Shown here: piece by piece, positions 10,172-18,116 of the stretch
Position numbering within the stretch: the stretch's first letter is position 1
Layout of the letters: every line of letters starts with the position of its first letter
From: Streptomyces violaceusniger
Lineage (GTDB): Bacteria; Actinomycetota; Actinomycetes; Streptomycetales; Streptomycetaceae
DNA length: 64,000 nt
Direction: 5' to 3'
Assembly (NCBI GenBank): GCA_005405945.1
Contig: BJHW01000002.1
Coordinates: 62,001 to 126,000 of the forward strand
Position numbers and translations under genes: made by a program
Notes under the pieces: model-generated
Told to the model about the DNA's origin: nothing
Database searches by the model: none
Seen by the model: the letters and a program-made list of their open reading frames with translations, nothing else

Positions 10172-10208
10172 GCCATAGACGAAGACTTCGGCAAGGGGTT
10201 GGACGAAG
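10172..10208 (-). promoter_or_regulatory. Operator A with -10 element of the galactoside importer operon
   Basis: A 23-bp imperfect palindrome at 10186-10208 has arms CTTCG and CGAAG around 13 bp. Read on the minus strand, it is followed after 8 bp by a TATGGC -10-like box (10172-10177). The same palindrome at the same 8-bp spacing occurs before the ROK gene (13231-13253): 18 of 23 positions match and the eight bases GTCTATGG are identical. This is very likely the ROK regulator's binding site. Confidence 0.75.
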
Positions 10209-10292
10209 TGGGTGGGGTAAGGGTGGTGACGTCGCGTCAGGGAGGTGCCGGGCGGTTCGAGGCGTCGAACGAAAGAGGCGCGGGAGCCGCTG

Positions 10293-10306
10293 TGGGAACG
10301 CTCCCA
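10293..10306. promoter_or_regulatory. CebR-box-like operator TGGGAACGCTCCCA
   Basis: A 14-bp palindrome one base away from the TGGGAGCGCTCCCA box bound by the LacI-family cello-oligosaccharide repressor CebR in Streptomyces (established for that family). It lies between the GH30 stop and the binding-protein gene, about 85 bp upstream of operator A and 183 bp upstream of the ATG. It suggests a second layer of control. Confidence 0.6.
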
Positions 10307-10339
10307 CTGCGGCTTCCGCACCCCGCGAGGGGCCGGGAG

Positions 10340-11836
10340 TCAGCCGCGCTGACCGAGTACGAAAGTGGTGATGGAACGGCCCGGGAGCGAGGCCGAAACC
10401 GAGCCGCCGGAAATCCTGGGCGACGCCGCCCTGGCCCAGTTCTCGGTGGCCGACGTCCGTACCGCGGAGAGCGGGGAAAGCCGTGTGGAAGTGCCGAGAT
10501 CCACCGTGAGATCGGACGCGGCGGAATGGTGGTTGTTGACCACCAGAACCCAGCGGCCCTCGTCCTGGAAGGCGGTGACCTCGACCCCGCTGGGGGCGCC
10601 CGTCACCTCGTGCAGAGCGGCCCCGGGGCGGACGAATTTGCTGTACTGCCCGAGCGCGTAATAGCGCTTGGTCATATACAGCCGCTGATTTCCTTTGGTG
10701 GCGTAGTCGGGGTCGTAGTAGATCAGTCCGTCGTTCCAGCCCTGGTCGTTCTTGGTGTCCGCACCGGTCTGGGCATCCGCGCCGATCTTGTTGGACAGCG
10801 CGGTCCACCAGTGGAACGCCGAGTCATGCGCCACCGTGAAGTCCTTGTGAATGATCCGGGACATCAGCAGCGCGTTGTCGATGGTCGGGTCGTACTCCTG
10901 GGCCCAGCCCGTGCCGCCCTTGCCGAAACAGCAGATCTCGGTGGACCAGGACGGCTTTCCGAAGGATTTCGCCGTCTCGCCGACCTGAGTGCGCGAGGCG
11001 TCGCTGGGGTTGTTGTACGTGTGGTGGGCCAGCTTGTCGACATAGCCCGCGGTGCCCGGTTGGCTCAGCCACTGCGGCACCTCGTTGTTGAATCCGTCCG
11101 TACTGCTGGACTCGTCCGCGATGATTCCCGTCCGGCCGCCGCGCGCGTCCAGTGCGGCGCCCAGCGCCCGTACGATGTCATCGCGCTGCTCGACGCCGAC
11201 CAGCATCCCTTCCTGGCCGCATTCGGCGAAACTGTTCGTCGGCTCGTTGAAGGGGCTGATGTAGTCCAGGCGCGCGCCCTTGGCCGCGAAATGGGCGACC
11301 ACATCGGCGATATAGCGCGCGAAGTCCTTCTCCTTCGCGGCGTCGAGATGGTCGCCGCAGCTCTTTCCGTTGGTCTTCCATTCGGCGGGGGCGCTGTTGA
11401 CGAAGCCGATCAGATCCTTGACGCCGTAGCGGGCGGCGTACTGGAGGAACAGCCGCCCGCCCGGGTCCCTGGACCAGTCGTAGCCGCCGTCGGCCCGCAG
11501 GAAGTCGTCGGGGGCGCGCTCGGGGGTGGTGACGCCGGTGCCACCGCCGCCGATGTTGTAGCGGTACGCGGACAGCGCCAGCCCGTCCCGGGAGAAGAGC
11601 AGCCGGGCGGTCTGTGCCCGTACGGCGGGGGAGAAGCGGCCCACGTCATTGACCCACCAGGCGCCCGAGGCGCCGATGTTGTCGATGGTCTGCGCGGACC
11701 GCGGGGAGACCCGCGCCACCGGGGTCCCGTCCGCGGCGGCCGGGGTGGCGGGGGTGAGCGAACCGGCCAGGGCGAGTGCGGTGGCCGATCCCACCAGCAG
11801 GGCGCGGGCTCGGTGGCGTCGTTTTATCCGTGGCAT
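10340..11836 (-). CDS. Secreted GH30 glycosidase, probable endo-beta-1,6-galactanase
   Basis: A 498-residue secreted enzyme with a long N-terminal signal peptide (MPRIKRRHRARALL, hydrophobic core, then PATPAAADG). The TIM barrel carries acid/base YISPFNEPTNSF and nucleophile KPSWSTEICCFG. A C-terminal beta-sandwich follows (residues about 400-498). The sequence style (QTIDNIGASGAWWVNDVG, NIGGGGTGV, SAPAEW) matches the GH30 group containing Streptomyces and fungal endo-beta-1,6-galactanases, which cut the galactan side chains of arabinogalactan-proteins. It lies 79 bp downstream of the ROK repressor on the same strand, so it is probably cotranscribed. It is one of the few long genes here without a frameshift. 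Another GH30 specificity (xylanase, glucosylceramidase) is possible but fits the neighbours less well. Confidence 0.85.
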   Translation of the reverse strand: MPRIKRRHRARALLVGSATALALAGSLTPATPAAADGTPVARVSPRSAQTIDNIGASGAWWVNDVGRFSPAVRAQTARLLFSRDGLALSAYRYNIGGGGTGVTTPERAPDDFLRADGGYDWSRDPGGRLFLQYAARYGVKDLIGFVNSAPAEWKTNGKSCGDHLDAAKEKDFARYIADVVAHFAAKGARLDYISPFNEPTNSFAECGQEGMLVGVEQRDDIVRALGAALDARGGRTGIIADESSSTDGFNNEVPQWLSQPGTAGYVDKLAHHTYNNPSDASRTQVGETAKSFGKPSWSTEICCFGKGGTGWAQEYDPTIDNALLMSRIIHKDFTVAHDSAFHWWTALSNKIGADAQTGADTKNDQGWNDGLIYYDPDYATKGNQRLYMTKRYYALGQYSKFVRPGAALHEVTGAPSGVEVTAFQDEGRWVLVVNNHHSAASDLTVDLGTSTRLSPLSAVRTSATENWARAASPRISGGSVSASLPGRSITTFVLGQRG

Positions 11837-11862
11837 GACAACCCTTCCGTCGACGCGAGGGT

Positions 11863-11960
11863 GTGCTGCGGTTCCGCAGGGCGTGCTGCGGGTTCTCGTG
11901 TTGCGCTGAGGTTCCTCAGGCTGTGCTGCGGTTCCTCGGCGTGGTGCGGCGGTTCTTCAG
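11863..11960. repeat. Degenerate hairpin repeats between ROK and GH30 genes
   Basis: About four copies of a roughly 20-bp unit based on GTGCTGCGGTTCCTCAG overlap the ROK stop codon. Two copies form perfect hairpins, CTGCGGTTCCGCAG (11866-11879) and CTGAGGTTCCTCAG (11906-11919). The stems differ by a compensated base pair (C-G to A-T), which hints that pairing matters. They may attenuate or stabilise the transcript between the regulator and the enzyme gene. Confidence 0.6.
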
Positions 11961-13148
11961 TCCCACCGACGCGAGCGAGCCCTCCAGGGCGAAGGTCGCC
12001 GCGCCGAGGCTCACGGGGTTGGACGGGATCGGGCACAGCACGATCTCGGTGTTCGCCAGCGGGCGGCGCAGCGCGCGCACCGCCACCGCCTCGCGCACCT
12101 CGACGAGCAGCGGCTCACCGAGGGCGGCCGCCACCCAGCTGCTGAGCACGATCACTTCCGGGTTGAGCAGATTGATCAGATCGGCGAGGGCGGCGCCGAG
12201 ATAGCGCGCGGTGGTGTGCACCACCTTCAGGGCCACCGGATCGCCCTCCGCGAGGCCCCGGCCGAGCGCCTGGATGGTGGCCGTCTGGTCGTCCGGGTGC
12301 AGCAGCGGGCTGTCCGGGCTCAGCTCGCGCAGATTCCGCATGATGCCGGGGGCGCCGACATAGGTCTCCACACAGCCCTGGTTGCCGCAGTGGCACTGCC
12401 GTCCGTCCAGGATGAGGGTGGTGTGCCCCCACTCCCCGGCGCTGTTGCTGACCCCGCGGTGCAGGGTGCCGCCGAGCGCCAGCCCGGCCCCCACGCCCGT
12501 ACCGAGGTTGACCACCACGGCGTCGTTCCGCCCGCGCGCCGCGCCGAACCACTGCTCGGCCACCGTGCAGGCGCGCAGCGGATTGTCGAGGTGGAGGGGG
12601 TACGGGATGTGCTCGGCCAGCAACCGCAGCAGCGGGACGTCATGCCAGTCCCAGTTGGGGGCGAAGACCGAGACCCCGCCCTCGCGGTCCACCTGGCCCG
12701 GCATGCTGACGCCGACGCCCAGCACCCGGTCCGCGGCCACCCCCGACTGCTCGACCACCGAGGACACGGCGGCGGCGATATGCGCCACCACCTTGGCCGG
12801 GTCGTTCTCCTCCGGGCGCAACTCCTCGTCGGCGCGGGCCAGGACGGTCAGCGCCAGATCGAACAGCTCGACATGGATGTACGTCTCCGCCACGTCCACG
12901 CCGATCAGCGCGCCGCCCGAGGAGTTGACAGCGACCAGGCCGCGCGGCCTGCCGCCGGCGGAGTCCTCGTAGCCGACCTCCACCAGCATCCCGAGGTCGA
13001 GCAGCTCCCCGACGAGATTCGCCACCGTGGCCAGGCTCAGCTCGGTCGCGGCGGCCACCTCCTGCCGCGAGACGGGGGATTGGGCGACGATATGGCGCAG
13101 CACCCCGTAGCGGTTGGCGGTGCGTATGTCGCGGGAGGTGCGCTTCAC
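11916..13148 (-). CDS. ROK-family (NagC/XylR-type) transcriptional repressor
   Basis: A 410-residue regulator. The N-terminal winged helix (residues about 1-75, RYGVLRHIVAQSPVSRQEVA with the recognition part SLATVANLV) is followed by the sugar-kinase-like ROK domain: phosphate loop GVDVAETYIHV, the VVNLGTGVGAGLALGG segment and the zinc site CHCGNQGCVE. ROK repressors leave DNA when a sugar binds. The GTG start at 13148 sits about 80 bp downstream of palindrome B, which is duplicated before the importer operon, so autoregulation plus control of the importer is likely. The ligand is inferred to be galactose or a galacto-oligosaccharide. Confidence 0.93.
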   Translation of the reverse strand: MKRTSRDIRTANRYGVLRHIVAQSPVSRQEVAAATELSLATVANLVGELLDLGMLVEVGYEDSAGGRPRGLVAVNSSGGALIGVDVAETYIHVELFDLALTVLARADEELRPEENDPAKVVAHIAAAVSSVVEQSGVAADRVLGVGVSMPGQVDREGGVSVFAPNWDWHDVPLLRLLAEHIPYPLHLDNPLRACTVAEQWFGAARGRNDAVVVNLGTGVGAGLALGGTLHRGVSNSAGEWGHTTLILDGRQCHCGNQGCVETYVGAPGIMRNLRELSPDSPLLHPDDQTATIQALGRGLAEGDPVALKVVHTTARYLGAALADLINLLNPEVIVLSSWVAAALGEPLLVEVREAVAVRALRRPLANTEIVLCPIPSNPVSLGAATFALEGSLASVGLKNRRTTPRNRSTA

Positions 13149-13216
13149 GCCGGAATCCCCTCTGCGCGGGCAGATGCTGTGTCGCGGGTGCCGCGCCAGG
13201 CTAGAGCGTGGGCCAG

Positions 13217-13253
13217 ACCATAGACAACCCCTTCGACCAACCCTTGTACGAAG
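13217..13253 (-). promoter_or_regulatory. Operator B with -10 element of the ROK-GH30 operon
   Basis: A 23-bp palindrome at 13231-13253 with arms CTTCG and CGAAG. On the minus strand it is followed, 8 bp further on, by TATGGT (13217-13222). It is the partner of operator A at 10186-10208. The conserved spacing suggests the repressor sits over the -35 region. Confidence 0.75.
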
Positions 13254-13280
13254 CGTTGGGACAGCTGGGGGCCAAGGGCG

Positions 13281-13373
13281 GGGCCTGTCAGGTGGGCAGG
13301 GCCTGTCGGCGGGTGGGACCTGTCAGGCGGGCGGGACCCAAAATGCCGTCGACCGCGCCCGCGTGCGGCATTT
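13281..13373. repeat. Three 18-bp tandem repeats and an inverted repeat before the DUF4180 gene
   Basis: Three tandem 18-bp units (starts 13281, 13299, 13317) share the core CCTGTC followed by a G-rich tail. They are followed by an 8-bp inverted repeat, AAATGCCG at 13341-13348 and CGGCATTT at 13366-13373, ending 13 bp before the DUF4180 ATG. The inverted repeat may be an operator or a leader hairpin. Confidence 0.55.
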
Positions 13374-13385
13374 AGCCTGACCGCC

Positions 13386-13760
13386 ATGAGCGACCTCACG
13401 AGCGACCTGCAGACGATCCATGGCGTCCCCGTCCTGATGTGTGCCTCCGAGGGGGAGACCATCGGCGGTGAACGCGACGCGCTGGATCTCATCGGCAACG
13501 CCGGATACCAGGGCGCCCAGTGGGTCGTCATCCCGGTGGAGCGGTTCGACGAGGCGTTCTTCCGGCTGAGCACGCGCGTGGCCGGGGACATCATCCAGAA
13601 GTTCGTGCAATACGCCATGGGGCTGGTGGTCCTCGGTGACATCTCCCGTCATACGGAGGGCAGTTCGGCGCTGCGGGACTTCGTCCGCGAGTGCGATCGG
13701 GGACGGCAGACGTGGTTCCTGGCGGACGTCGAGGAACTGCGGGAGCGGCTGAAGAGCTGA
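13386..13760 (+). CDS. DUF4180 domain protein
   Basis: A 124-residue cytoplasmic protein matching the DUF4180 family over nearly its whole length. Features include an N-terminal VPVLMCASEGETIGGERDAL, the central QWVVIPVERFDEAFFRLSTR and VVLGDISRHTEGSSALRDF near the C-terminus. The family has no established biochemical role; the pattern suggests a small alpha/beta fold with no catalytic signature I recognise. It is transcribed alone, divergent from the ROK operon and convergent with the penicillin-binding protein gene. Confidence 0.85.
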   Translation: MSDLTSDLQTIHGVPVLMCASEGETIGGERDALDLIGNAGYQGAQWVVIPVERFDEAFFRLSTRVAGDIIQKFVQYAMGLVVLGDISRHTEGSSALRDFVRECDRGRQTWFLADVEELRERLKS

Positions 13761-13769
13761 GGGAGAGTT

Positions 13770-15371
13770 TCAGCCCGCCTCGAGCACCGCGCGGACGACG
13801 GGCCCGGCGGTATCCCCGCCGTGCCCACCGCCGGTGACCACGGCGGCGGCCGCCACATCGTTGCGGTAGGCGGTGAACCAGGCGTTGGTCTTGGGCTGGC
13901 CGTCGATCTCGGCCGAACCCGTCTTGGCGCCGATGTCGCCGGTGAGCCCGGACATCGCCCGGGCGGCGGTGCCGCTGGTCGCGGTCAGCCGCATCATGGC
14001 CTTCAGCTGCGCCACGGTGGCCGGGCCGAGGCCGCGGTCGCTGGTGGCGATCTCCCGGTGGTCGACGGAGCGCGGCACGAGGACGGGCTGCTTGAAGGTG
14101 CCCGTCCGGGCCGTGGCCGTGACCGAGGCGATGGTGAGCGGGTTCATCTGGACCGCGCCCTGGCCGATCATGGCCGCGGCCTTGTCGTCGCCGCTTCCGC
14201 TCGGCACCTCGCCGTCAAAGGTGGTGACCCCCACCCGCCAGTTCAGCCCGAGCCCGAACACGGTCCGCGCCTCCTGGGCCAATGCCCCATCGGGCACGGC
14301 CCCGGCGAGCGAGACGAACGCGGTGTTGCAGGACGCCGCGAAGTCCTGGGCGAAGGTGGCGGCGGGATTCTCGCTGTCCTCGACGTTGTGGAACGTCATG
14401 CCCTGTGCGTACGCCGCCGTCTTCGGGCACGGCACCGGACGGCTCGGGCTGACCTGGCCCGCCTCCAGCAAGGTGGCCGCGGTGACTATCTTGAACGTCG
14501 ATCCCGGCGCCGTCTGCCCCTGCAACGCGGCGTTGAACTCGGCCTGGTCGGAGTTGGCCACCGCCAGGATCTCCCCGGTGCTGGGCCTGAGCGCGACCAC
14601 GGAGGCGCCGTCGCGCGTGGCCACCGCCTTCTCCGCGCTCTTCTGAACCCCGGCGTCCAGGGTGGTGCGCAGCGTGCCCGGGGTGCCCTTCGTCACCACA
14701 TGGAGCGTGGCCCCGGCCGTCCCGTCGGGCTTGACCGCCGAGACCTCCACCCGGGCCGTGCCGCCCGCGTCCGCGCCGTATCGCGCGCGGAGCGCGATCA
14801 GCACCGGGTCGAGCGAGGGATAGCGGCCCTGCCGCAGCTCCTTGCCGCCCCGGTCCAGCACCCGGACCGGCGGGTTGTCCGCCAGGTCCGTCCGTACGGA
14901 CTCGGCGGCGCCCAGCTTGGGGTGGAGGACGGAGGGCTTCCAGTCGACCAGCGGCTTCTTGGTCGTCCGGCCGCGCACCACGGTCAGCCGTGACGCGTAG
15001 GTCCAGCTGGAGCGGGCCTTGCCGAAGACCACTTCGGCCTTGACGGTGAACGGGACCGTGGTGCCCCGCGCCGTGCCCGGGATGGTCGTCACCCGCTTCA
15101 CATGCCCGTCGTCGCGGTAGCCGCTGAGGGCGCCGATGGCCGACTCGGCGTCGTTGGTGAGCCCCGCGGCGAGCATGTCATTGCCGTCCGCCCACGCGTC
15201 CAGGAATTCCCGCGCGGTCCGCCGGGTCTCGTCCGCGGTCACCGGACCGTCATGGGCCGTGGTGGTGTCGCCGCCGGTCACGCCCGTGTAGAGGTTGTAT
15301 CCGCCGTAGCCGGCGACCCCCAGGAGCCCCACGGACAGTGCCCCTAAGACGACCTTCCCGACCGCTCCCAT
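13770..15371 (-). CDS. Class B penicillin-binding protein (transpeptidase with NTF2-like MecA_N domain)
   Basis: A 533-residue membrane-anchored D,D-transpeptidase acting in cell-wall cross-linking. Residues about 5-28 form the membrane anchor, about 45-150 an NTF2-like/MecA_N domain (REFLDAWADGNDMLAAGL), and the C-terminal half the transpeptidase: catalytic SxxK in APGSTFKIV, second motif SCN in AASCNTAFV and KTGS in IGAKTGSAEIDG. All three active-site motifs are intact. The layout resembles the additional PBP2-like enzymes of Streptomyces, sometimes low-affinity for beta-lactams. It is unrelated to the flanking sugar genes. Confidence 0.93.
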   Translation of the reverse strand: MGAVGKVVLGALSVGLLGVAGYGGYNLYTGVTGGDTTTAHDGPVTADETRRTAREFLDAWADGNDMLAAGLTNDAESAIGALSGYRDDGHVKRVTTIPGTARGTTVPFTVKAEVVFGKARSSWTYASRLTVVRGRTTKKPLVDWKPSVLHPKLGAAESVRTDLADNPPVRVLDRGGKELRQGRYPSLDPVLIALRARYGADAGGTARVEVSAVKPDGTAGATLHVVTKGTPGTLRTTLDAGVQKSAEKAVATRDGASVVALRPSTGEILAVANSDQAEFNAALQGQTAPGSTFKIVTAATLLEAGQVSPSRPVPCPKTAAYAQGMTFHNVEDSENPAATFAQDFAASCNTAFVSLAGAVPDGALAQEARTVFGLGLNWRVGVTTFDGEVPSGSGDDKAAAMIGQGAVQMNPLTIASVTATARTGTFKQPVLVPRSVDHREIATSDRGLGPATVAQLKAMMRLTATSGTAARAMSGLTGDIGAKTGSAEIDGQPKTNAWFTAYRNDVAAAAVVTGGGHGGDTAGPVVRAVLEAG

Positions 15372-15455
15372 GGCGTCCCCCCGATGTTCAGCTGTGGTCG
15401 GCCGCTTTCACCTTCGTGGGTGGCGCGGGCCGCTGTGCGCATCGCCCCGGGCCGC

Positions 15456-15653
15456 TCAGGCGGCCTTTTCCACCTCGCCGCGCAACGCCCGTGTGTAGAC
15501 CTTCAGCAACCGGCTGTACTCGGCCCGCTCCGAAGGCCGCAGTGCCCGGCCTGCCCGGGCCCGCAGGAAGACGCGTATCGCCTCGTTGGCCTGGTCGGTG
15601 GAGGAGGTGGTCAGTAAGGCAGGTTGGTGAGTAGGACTCGGACGCATGACCAT
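15456..15653 (-). CDS. Small conserved Streptomyces-type protein of unknown function
   Basis: A 65-residue basic, helical protein whose core is TDQANEAIRVFLRARAG then SERAEYSRLLKVYTRAL. There is no signal peptide or known domain. Starts at 15653 or 15647 are possible, both ATG; the longer in-frame extension to 15737 would run through the palindrome at 15658-15671 and looks non-coding. On the minus strand TTGTCG and TATGGT with a 17-bp spacer surround that palindrome, which would put the transcript start at or just past these ATGs. The exact start is therefore uncertain. Confidence 0.6.
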   Translation of the reverse strand: MVMRPSPTHQPALLTTSSTDQANEAIRVFLRARAGRALRPSERAEYSRLLKVYTRALRGEVEKAA

Positions 15654-15657
15654 AAGA

Positions 15658-15671
15658 GTAGAGGCCTCTAC
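15658..15671. promoter_or_regulatory. Perfect 14-bp palindrome GTAGAGGCCTCTAC
   Basis: A perfect palindrome fills most of the 17-bp spacer between TTGTCG and TATGGT boxes on the minus strand, upstream of the small protein gene. A protein bound here would block RNA polymerase, so it is a good operator candidate. The cognate regulator is unknown. Confidence 0.5.
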
Positions 15672-15825
15672 CGACAACGGCACCGGTGTAAACCGCCCAA
15701 CAGTGGTGTTACCGGCGGTATGTGAGGAAGACCGCATCCTCCGTACGGCTGTTCCCCCTTCATGCCCTCATGGCATATGCCCCGCCACGGTAGCGGTATG
15801 CCTCCTGGGATCACTTGGCGTTCCA

Positions 15826-16602
15826 TCAGCTCTGACCAGCGGATTCCGGTCCGACGAGGATCACTTCGAGAGTGCGGGGGCCGTGGACGCCTTCGACGCG
15901 GTCGAGTTCGATGTCGCTGGTCGCGGACGGGCCCGAGATCCAGGTCAACGGGCGCGCCGGGTCGAGGCGTTCAAGCGCCTCGGGGACGGAGCCCACGACC
16001 TGGCCGGTGACGCGGATCACGCAGATGTGGTGGTCGGGCACCAGGGTGATGCGGCGTCGGCCCTGGTCGGGGGCGGCGTCCAGGACCACGGTGCCCGTCT
16101 CGGCGATGGCCACCGCACAGCCCGTCACCACGCTGGAGACCGCGTCCAGCTCGTGCGGGGTCAGCTCCGCCGTGTCCGGAACCCGGCGCACCGCGTCGGG
16201 GACGGCGGACAGCCAGGAGTCGGGGAGCCCCGGGGGCACCACCACGCTGGTCGCCCCGCGGTCGGCGAGGAGACGGGCGATCAGGGGCGGGAGGGACGAC
16301 GGGGCGTCGGCGCGGTGGACGATCGCGCGGTAGTCGGCCAGGTTCTCGGCGAGGAGGTCCGCGGTCTGGGCGGAGGTGCGGTCGCCGTGGACGCGGTGGT
16401 AGGTGCGCTCGACCGGCACCTCGCCGGGTGTCTCGGCGCGCGGCACATCGGCCAGGGCACGGCGGACGCGGGCCATGACCAGGGCGCGCGAGTTCGGCGC
16501 CTGGGCGCTGGGGCTTTGGGCGGCGGGGGTACGCGTGCTGGGGTTTTGTGCGGCGGGGTTGTGCGCGCGGGGGTTCTGGGCGCCGGGGTCTGGCGGGGTC
16601 AT
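15826..16602 (-). CDS. lutC: L-lactate utilization protein LutC
   Basis: A 258-residue LUD-domain protein, third subunit of the LutABC system that oxidises L-lactate to pyruvate (established in Bacillus). The N-terminal 30 residues are a low-complexity repeat of the type AQNP/AHNP/AQSP, unusual for the family and probably a recent expansion. The LUD core has LADRGATSVVVPPGLPDSWL, VVTGCAVAIAETGTVVLDA and TWISGPSATSDIELDRVEGV at the C-terminus. The ATG overlaps the lutB stop by four bases. It is last in the rhaB-lutA-lutB-lutC series. Confidence 0.93.
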   Translation of the reverse strand: MTPPDPGAQNPRAHNPAAQNPSTRTPAAQSPSAQAPNSRALVMARVRRALADVPRAETPGEVPVERTYHRVHGDRTSAQTADLLAENLADYRAIVHRADAPSSLPPLIARLLADRGATSVVVPPGLPDSWLSAVPDAVRRVPDTAELTPHELDAVSSVVTGCAVAIAETGTVVLDAAPDQGRRRITLVPDHHICVIRVTGQVVGSVPEALERLDPARPLTWISGPSATSDIELDRVEGVHGPRTLEVILVGPESAGQS

Positions 16603-18116
16603 GTGGTGTTCTTCCTTCCCTCCGTGCGGCTCCCGGTCTCGCTCCCGCCCTGGGTGCGTTGCCACCAGTCGCGGAACGACTCCTCCGGCACCTTCGGCAG
16701 CTCCCGCGTATCGCTCCACGCCCGCCCCGGACCGGGCAGCCGCCGCGGATGGAAGCGGCGGGTGCGGGACGCCAGCCGCTGGCCGGTGCGCAGCAGCCGG
16801 GGGTGGTCCAGGGCCCAGCGGGCGGCACGCATCGCGGCGCGCTCGGCGGCGTGGCCCTTGGCGGGCTTGATGACCGTACGGGTGCCACGGACGGAGGCGG
16901 GGCCGCCCTCGACCACGCGCTCGCGCAGGTGGACCAGGATCTCCGGGATGTCGATGGCGACCGGGCACACCTCGTAACACGCCCCGCACAGGGACGAGGC
17001 GTACGGGAGCGAGGCATCCAGTTCGCTCTGGGTGCCGCGCAGCTGGGGGGTGAGGATCGCGCCGATCGGGCCCGGATACGCCGACCCGTACGCATGGCCG
17101 CCCGCCCGCTCGTACACCGGGCACACATTGAGACACGCCGAGCAGCGGATGCAGCGAAGCGCCTGCCGTCCCACGGTGTCCGCGAGGGTGTCGGTGCGGC
17201 CGTTGTCGAGCAGGACGAGGTGGAAGGCGCGCGGGCCGTCGGCGTCCGTGGTGCCGGTCCAGGTGGAGGTGTACGGGTTCATCCGCTCGGCGGTCGAGGA
17301 GCGCGGCAGGAGCTGGAGGAAGACCTCCAGGTCCTGGAAGCTGGGGACCACCTTCTCGATGCCGACGACGGAGATCAGCGTCTCGGGGAGGGTCAGACAC
17401 ATCCGGCCGTTGCCCTCGGACTCCACGACCACGAGCGTGCCGGTCTCCGCGACCATGAAGTTGGCGCCGGAGATCCCCACCTTGGCGTTCAGGAACTTCT
17501 CGCGGAGGTGCAGCCGCGCGGCCTCGGCGAGGTCGGCGGGCGCGTCGGTCAGCCCCTCCGGGGCCGGGCGGCCCCACTGGGCCATCTTCTCCGTGAAGAT
17601 GTCGCGGATCTCGCCCCGGTTGCGGTGGATCGCCGGGACCAGGATGTGCGACGGGAGGTCGTCGCCGAGCTGCACGATCAGCTCGGCGAGATCGGTCTCG
17701 TACGCGGTGATCCCGGCGGTGGCGAGGGCGCCGTTCAGGCCGATCTCCTGCGTGGCCATCGACTTGACCTTGACGACCTCGCGCTCGCCGGTGGCCCGTA
17801 CCAGCTCGGTGACGATCCGGTTCGCCTCGTCCGCGTCCGCCGCCCAGTGGACATGGCCGCCGGCCGCCGTGACCGCGCTCTCCAGCTGCTCCAGATAGTG
17901 ATCGAGATGGCGCAGCGTACGGTCCTTGATGGCCGCGCCCGCGGCGCGCAGCCGCGACCAGTCGTCCAGTTCGGCCACGGCCGTGGCGCGCTTGGCGCGG
18001 ATGGTGTGGGTGGCGTGGCGGAGGTTGGCGCGCAGCTGGGTGTTCCGGGTCGAGGCGTCGGCCGCCTGCGGGAAGGCGGGCATCCCCAGGTAGGTGGCCT
18101 GGTGGGTTCCGCTCAC
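16599..18116 (-). CDS. lutB: L-lactate utilization iron-sulfur protein LutB
   Basis: A 505-residue cytoplasmic protein. The N-terminal LUD-type domain (VKVKSMATQEIGLNGAL, ISGANFMVAETGTLVVVESEG) is followed by two [4Fe-4S] clusters, CIRCSACLNVCPVY and CGACYEVCPVAID. A basic C-terminal tail carries the W-rich FRDWWQRTQGG. It is the electron-carrying subunit of the L-lactate oxidising complex. The GTG at 18116 overlaps the lutA stop. A longer frame to 18338 overlaps lutA and is rejected. Confidence 0.95.
   Translation of the reverse strand: MSGTHQATYLGMPAFPQAADASTRNTQLRANLRHATHTIRAKRATAVAELDDWSRLRAAGAAIKDRTLRHLDHYLEQLESAVTAAGGHVHWAADADEANRIVTELVRATGEREVVKVKSMATQEIGLNGALATAGITAYETDLAELIVQLGDDLPSHILVPAIHRNRGEIRDIFTEKMAQWGRPAPEGLTDAPADLAEAARLHLREKFLNAKVGISGANFMVAETGTLVVVESEGNGRMCLTLPETLISVVGIEKVVPSFQDLEVFLQLLPRSSTAERMNPYTSTWTGTTDADGPRAFHLVLLDNGRTDTLADTVGRQALRCIRCSACLNVCPVYERAGGHAYGSAYPGPIGAILTPQLRGTQSELDASLPYASSLCGACYEVCPVAIDIPEILVHLRERVVEGGPASVRGTRTVIKPAKGHAAERAAMRAARWALDHPRLLRTGQRLASRTRRFHPRRLPGPGRAWSDTRELPKVPEESFRDWWQRTQGGSETGSRTEGRKNTT

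Noticed and set aside
10199..12145. 648-codon plus-strand frame opposite GH30 and ROK
   Set aside because: Shadow of real genes; lacks any family motif and covers the operator region.
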